DNA of 64,000 nt, taken from positions 2,728,001 through 2,792,000 of the forward strand of contig NZ_BNEL01000003.1 in the NCBI RefSeq assembly GCF_018327685.1, read 5' to 3'. The DNA comes from Streptomyces sp. TS71-3 (GTDB taxonomy: Bacteria > Actinomycetota > Actinomycetes > Streptomycetales > Streptomycetaceae). Numbering within the stretch: position 1 is the first letter of the stretch; each line of letters opens with the position of its first letter. The translations under genes were made by a program, and so were the position numbers. The notes under the pieces were generated by a model, which searched no databases, was not told the DNA's origin, and saw nothing but the letters and a program-made list of their open reading frames with translations. This document shows, one piece after another, positions 61,881-64,000 of the stretch.

Positions 61881-64000
61881 ATGACACAGGGCCTGCCGGA
61901 GGACACAACCCCGGCGGCGCTGTGGGAGCGCGACGGCGAACTCGCCGCCGCCGAAGCGGCCCTCGACGCGCTCTGTGCGGGTGCAACGCCCGGCAGCCTG
62001 CTCGTCTACCGCGGCGAAGCCGGCATCGGCAAGACGGCACTGCTCGCCGAGGTGGGCAGGATCGCCACGGGCCGGTGCACGGTCTGGAGCGCACGCGGCG
62101 GCGAGACCGTCACGTCCGTGCCGTTCAACGTGGTGCGCCAGTTACTGGCACCCGCGCTGCTGACGCTCGGCCCCGCCCAGGCGCGGGCGTACTTCGGCGA
62201 CCGGCTGGACGTCGCGGGACCCGCGCTCGGCATCGCCGAGCCGAGCGGCGGCCTGCGCGACCCCCAGGGAGTCTGCGACGCCCTCGTCTCCGCGGTGCGC
62301 AGGATGGCCCGGACCACCTGGCCGCTGGTCCTGCTCGTCGACGACGCGCAGTGGGCCGACCTGGAGACCCTGCACTGGCTCGCGGCATTCGCGGAGCGCC
62401 TCGACGACCTGGCCGTCCTCGTCGTGGTCGCGCACCGCCCCGCCGAGGCCACCGCTGACGCCGCGGAGCTCCTGGAGCGGATCGGCGCCGCCGCCCGGCC
62501 CAGCGCCACCCTGCGCGCCCTCACCCCCGACGCCACGGCGGGACTGACCCGCGCCTCGCTGGGCGCGCACGCCGACACCCCGTTCTGCCGCGAGGTGTGG
62601 GCGGTGACCGGCGGCAACCCGTACGAGACCGTGGAACTCCTCGCCAAGGTGCAGGACAGCGGGCTGCCGCCGGCGGAGTCGGCCGCCAAGGAACTGCGCG
62701 CGCTGAACAGCTCGGCGCGCGGCCGGGGCCTGGTCGCCCGCCTCGAAGGGCTGGGCACCGACGCCACCCGGTTCGCCTGCGCCGCCGCCGTGCTCGGTAA
62801 CGAGATCCCCCTCGACCTCGCCGCCACGCTGGCCGGCATGGGCGCCGACGAGGCCAGGCGCTGCGCGGACCGCTTGGGGGCCGCCCGCATACTGCGCCGG
62901 GCGGACGACGCACCCGACGGGGCGGAGCGGCTGGAGTTCGTCCACCCGCTGATCGCCGGCGCCGTCTACAGCTCGATCCCCGCCGCCATGCGCACCGCGA
63001 TGCACGGCCAGGCGGCCTGGGCCGTCACCGAGTCGGGGCTGGGCGCGGCGGCCGCCGCCCGCCACCTCCTCGAAGTCCACCCGGACGGCGACCCGGACCT
63101 CGTGGAGCAGATGCGCGAGGCGGCCCGAGAGCACCTGGCCGTCGGAGCGCCCGACGCGGCACGCCGCTGCCTGGAACGGGCGCTGCGCGAGCCGCCGCCA
63201 CCCGATGTGCAGGCCCGCGTGCTGTACGAGCTGGGCTGCGCCACGCTCCTCACCTCGCCCGCCACCACCATCGGTCACCTGCGCGACGCCCTCGGCATGC
63301 CGGGCCTCGACGGGGACGTCCGGGTGGACGCGGTCTGCCGGCTCTCCCAGGCGCTGGTGCACAACGGCCAGCTGGAGGAGGCGGTGGCCGCCGTGGACGC
63401 CGAGGCCGACCGGCTGGAGGCGGGACCCGCGCGGATGCGGTTGCAGGCCGTCCACTACATGTGGGAGGGCATCCACGCCGGCCAGGAGGACTCCCCGGGC
63501 CGCTCCCGCAGCCTGGCCGCCCTCGCCGCGCCGCTCGCCGGGCGTGACAACTCCGAGCGCGCCCTGCTGATCCTGCGCGCCTTCGACGCGATGACCCGCG
63601 GAGAGAACGCCGAGGAGGTCGTCGAGCTCTGCGACCGCGTCCTGGTCAACGGCCGCCTGGCGCCCGGCCTCGGCTGGACCGACACCGAGTGGGGCTTCGA
63701 GCTGCTGGTGATGCTCGGCAGCGCCTACGCCTTCACCGACCGCCTGGACCGCGCGGAGGCACTGTTCAGCGAGGCACTGCTCGCATACGAGAGTGCCGGC
63801 TGGAGCGGCGCCCACCTCGCCCTGGCCCACGCCTTCGTGGGCTACGTGCACCGGCGGCGCGGTCGGCTCGCGGACGCCGAGGCCTACCTGCGCGAGGGCC
63901 TGAGGCTCGCCGACCGCGTCGGCCACGGCCTGCCGATGCACTGGGACGCCGCCTGCATGCTCATCGACACCCTGCTCGCCCGCGGCCGTCCGCAGGCGGC
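61881..64000 (+). CDS. LAL-type (large ATP-binding LuxR family) regulator, 3' end outside window
   Basis: At least 706 codons, open to the end of the window. ATG 61881 with GAGGAGG about 7 nt upstream. The STAND-type ATPase has Walker A GEAGIGKTALL (about residues 46-56) and Walker B PLVLLVDDAQWAD. TPR-like helical repeats follow (for example RCLERALREPPPPDVQARVLYELG and RLDRAEALFSEALLAYESAG). The LuxR HTH expected at the C-terminus is beyond the window. Codon 88 is TTA (62142-62144), implying bldA dependence. LAL proteins often activate secondary-metabolite or sugar clusters; the target is unknown. Confidence 0.88.
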   Translation, partial: MTQGLPEDTTPAALWERDGELAAAEAALDALCAGATPGSLLVYRGEAGIGKTALLAEVGRIATGRCTVWSARGGETVTSVPFNVVRQLLAPALLTLGPAQARAYFGDRLDVAGPALGIAEPSGGLRDPQGVCDALVSAVRRMARTTWPLVLLVDDAQWADLETLHWLAAFAERLDDLAVLVVVAHRPAEATADAAELLERIGAAARPSATLRALTPDATAGLTRASLGAHADTPFCREVWAVTGGNPYETVELLAKVQDSGLPPAESAAKELRALNSSARGRGLVARLEGLGTDATRFACAAAVLGNEIPLDLAATLAGMGADEARRCADRLGAARILRRADDAPDGAERLEFVHPLIAGAVYSSIPAAMRTAMHGQAAWAVTESGLGAAAAARHLLEVHPDGDPDLVEQMREAAREHLAVGAPDAARRCLERALREPPPPDVQARVLYELGCATLLTSPATTIGHLRDALGMPGLDGDVRVDAVCRLSQALVHNGQLEEAVAAVDAEADRLEAGPARMRLQAVHYMWEGIHAGQEDSPGRSRSLAALAAPLAGRDNSERALLILRAFDAMTRGENAEEVVELCDRVLVNGRLAPGLGWTDTEWGFELLVMLGSAYAFTDRLDRAEALFSEALLAYESAGWSGAHLALAHAFVGYVHRRRGRLADAEAYLREGLRLADRVGHGLPMHWDAACMLIDTLLARGRPQA

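Overview
The window is very GC-rich. Its genes show strong G/C third-position bias, GTG starts, leaderless-type promoters, rare TTA codons, DUF2510 and LAL-type proteins, and operators of the CebR type. All of this points to a Streptomyces chromosome (family-level inference; no 16S or tRNA gene is visible). It combines a large cellulose-degradation locus with a peptide-export (NHLP) cluster, an alpha-glucan utilisation operon and scattered housekeeping-like genes.

Layout. 1-12 kb: the 3' part of a GH3 glycosidase, a small membrane protein, a divergent HxlR / NmrA-type oxidoreductase pair, an MFS transporter, a methyltransferase, a CrcB pair, a membrane Ser/Thr kinase with a degenerate catalytic loop, and an IlvD/Edd-type sugar-acid dehydratase. 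12-36 kb: the cellulase region, with GH5, an AA10 LPMO, GH6 endoglucanase, GH44, GH6 cellobiohydrolase, GH48 plus GH5_1 (one operon), a Cip1-like protein, a lone CBM2 protein with a His-rich linker, and a LacI regulator. Palindromes matching the CebR operator TGGGAGCGCTCCCA, or its TGGAAGCGCTTCCA form, lie in front of GH5, LPMO, GH44, GH6, GH48 and CBM2, and of an RsbW-like ATPase gene. In five of these promoters the operator lies about 1-10 bp downstream of a plausible -10 box. GH48, LPMO and CBM2 each carry an in-frame TTA codon near the start, so their translation probably depends on bldA. Interspersed are a lipoprotein, a stand-alone threonyl-tRNA synthetase behind a classical attenuator (leader peptide with three Thr codons and a 13-bp terminator), a DoxX protein, a TetR/SDR pair with twin operators, a NIPSNAP protein and a broken SGNH hydrolase.

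36.5-45 kb: an export cluster made of a double-glycine-leader precursor with no cysteine, an HlyD-like protein, a C39-peptidase ABC transporter and a second NHLP-type ABC transporter with DTGSYP repeats. No modification enzyme is visible. A 91-aa unknown and an MmyB-type ligand-binding protein without an HTH lie beside it. 45-53.2 kb: a LacI regulator, ABC binding protein, two permeases, a GH13 alpha-glucosidase and a GH87-like beta-helix enzyme, read here as an alpha-1,3-glucan (nigeran-type) utilisation operon that would use a shared ATPase encoded elsewhere. 53.3-54.9 kb: a decayed IS200/IS605-type TnpB element. 55-64 kb: an MHS-family transporter, a valyl-tRNA synthetase with a leaderless-type promoter, two DUF2510 proteins and the start of an LAL regulator with a TTA codon that runs off the window.

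The cellulolytic genes cover a near-complete set: endo- and exo-acting hydrolases, oxidative cleavage and a beta-glucosidase-type GH3. Unlike many Streptomyces cellulases, none carries its own recognisable CBM; the only CBM2 is the separate His-rich protein. No cohesin, dockerin, CRISPR array or tRNA gene was seen.
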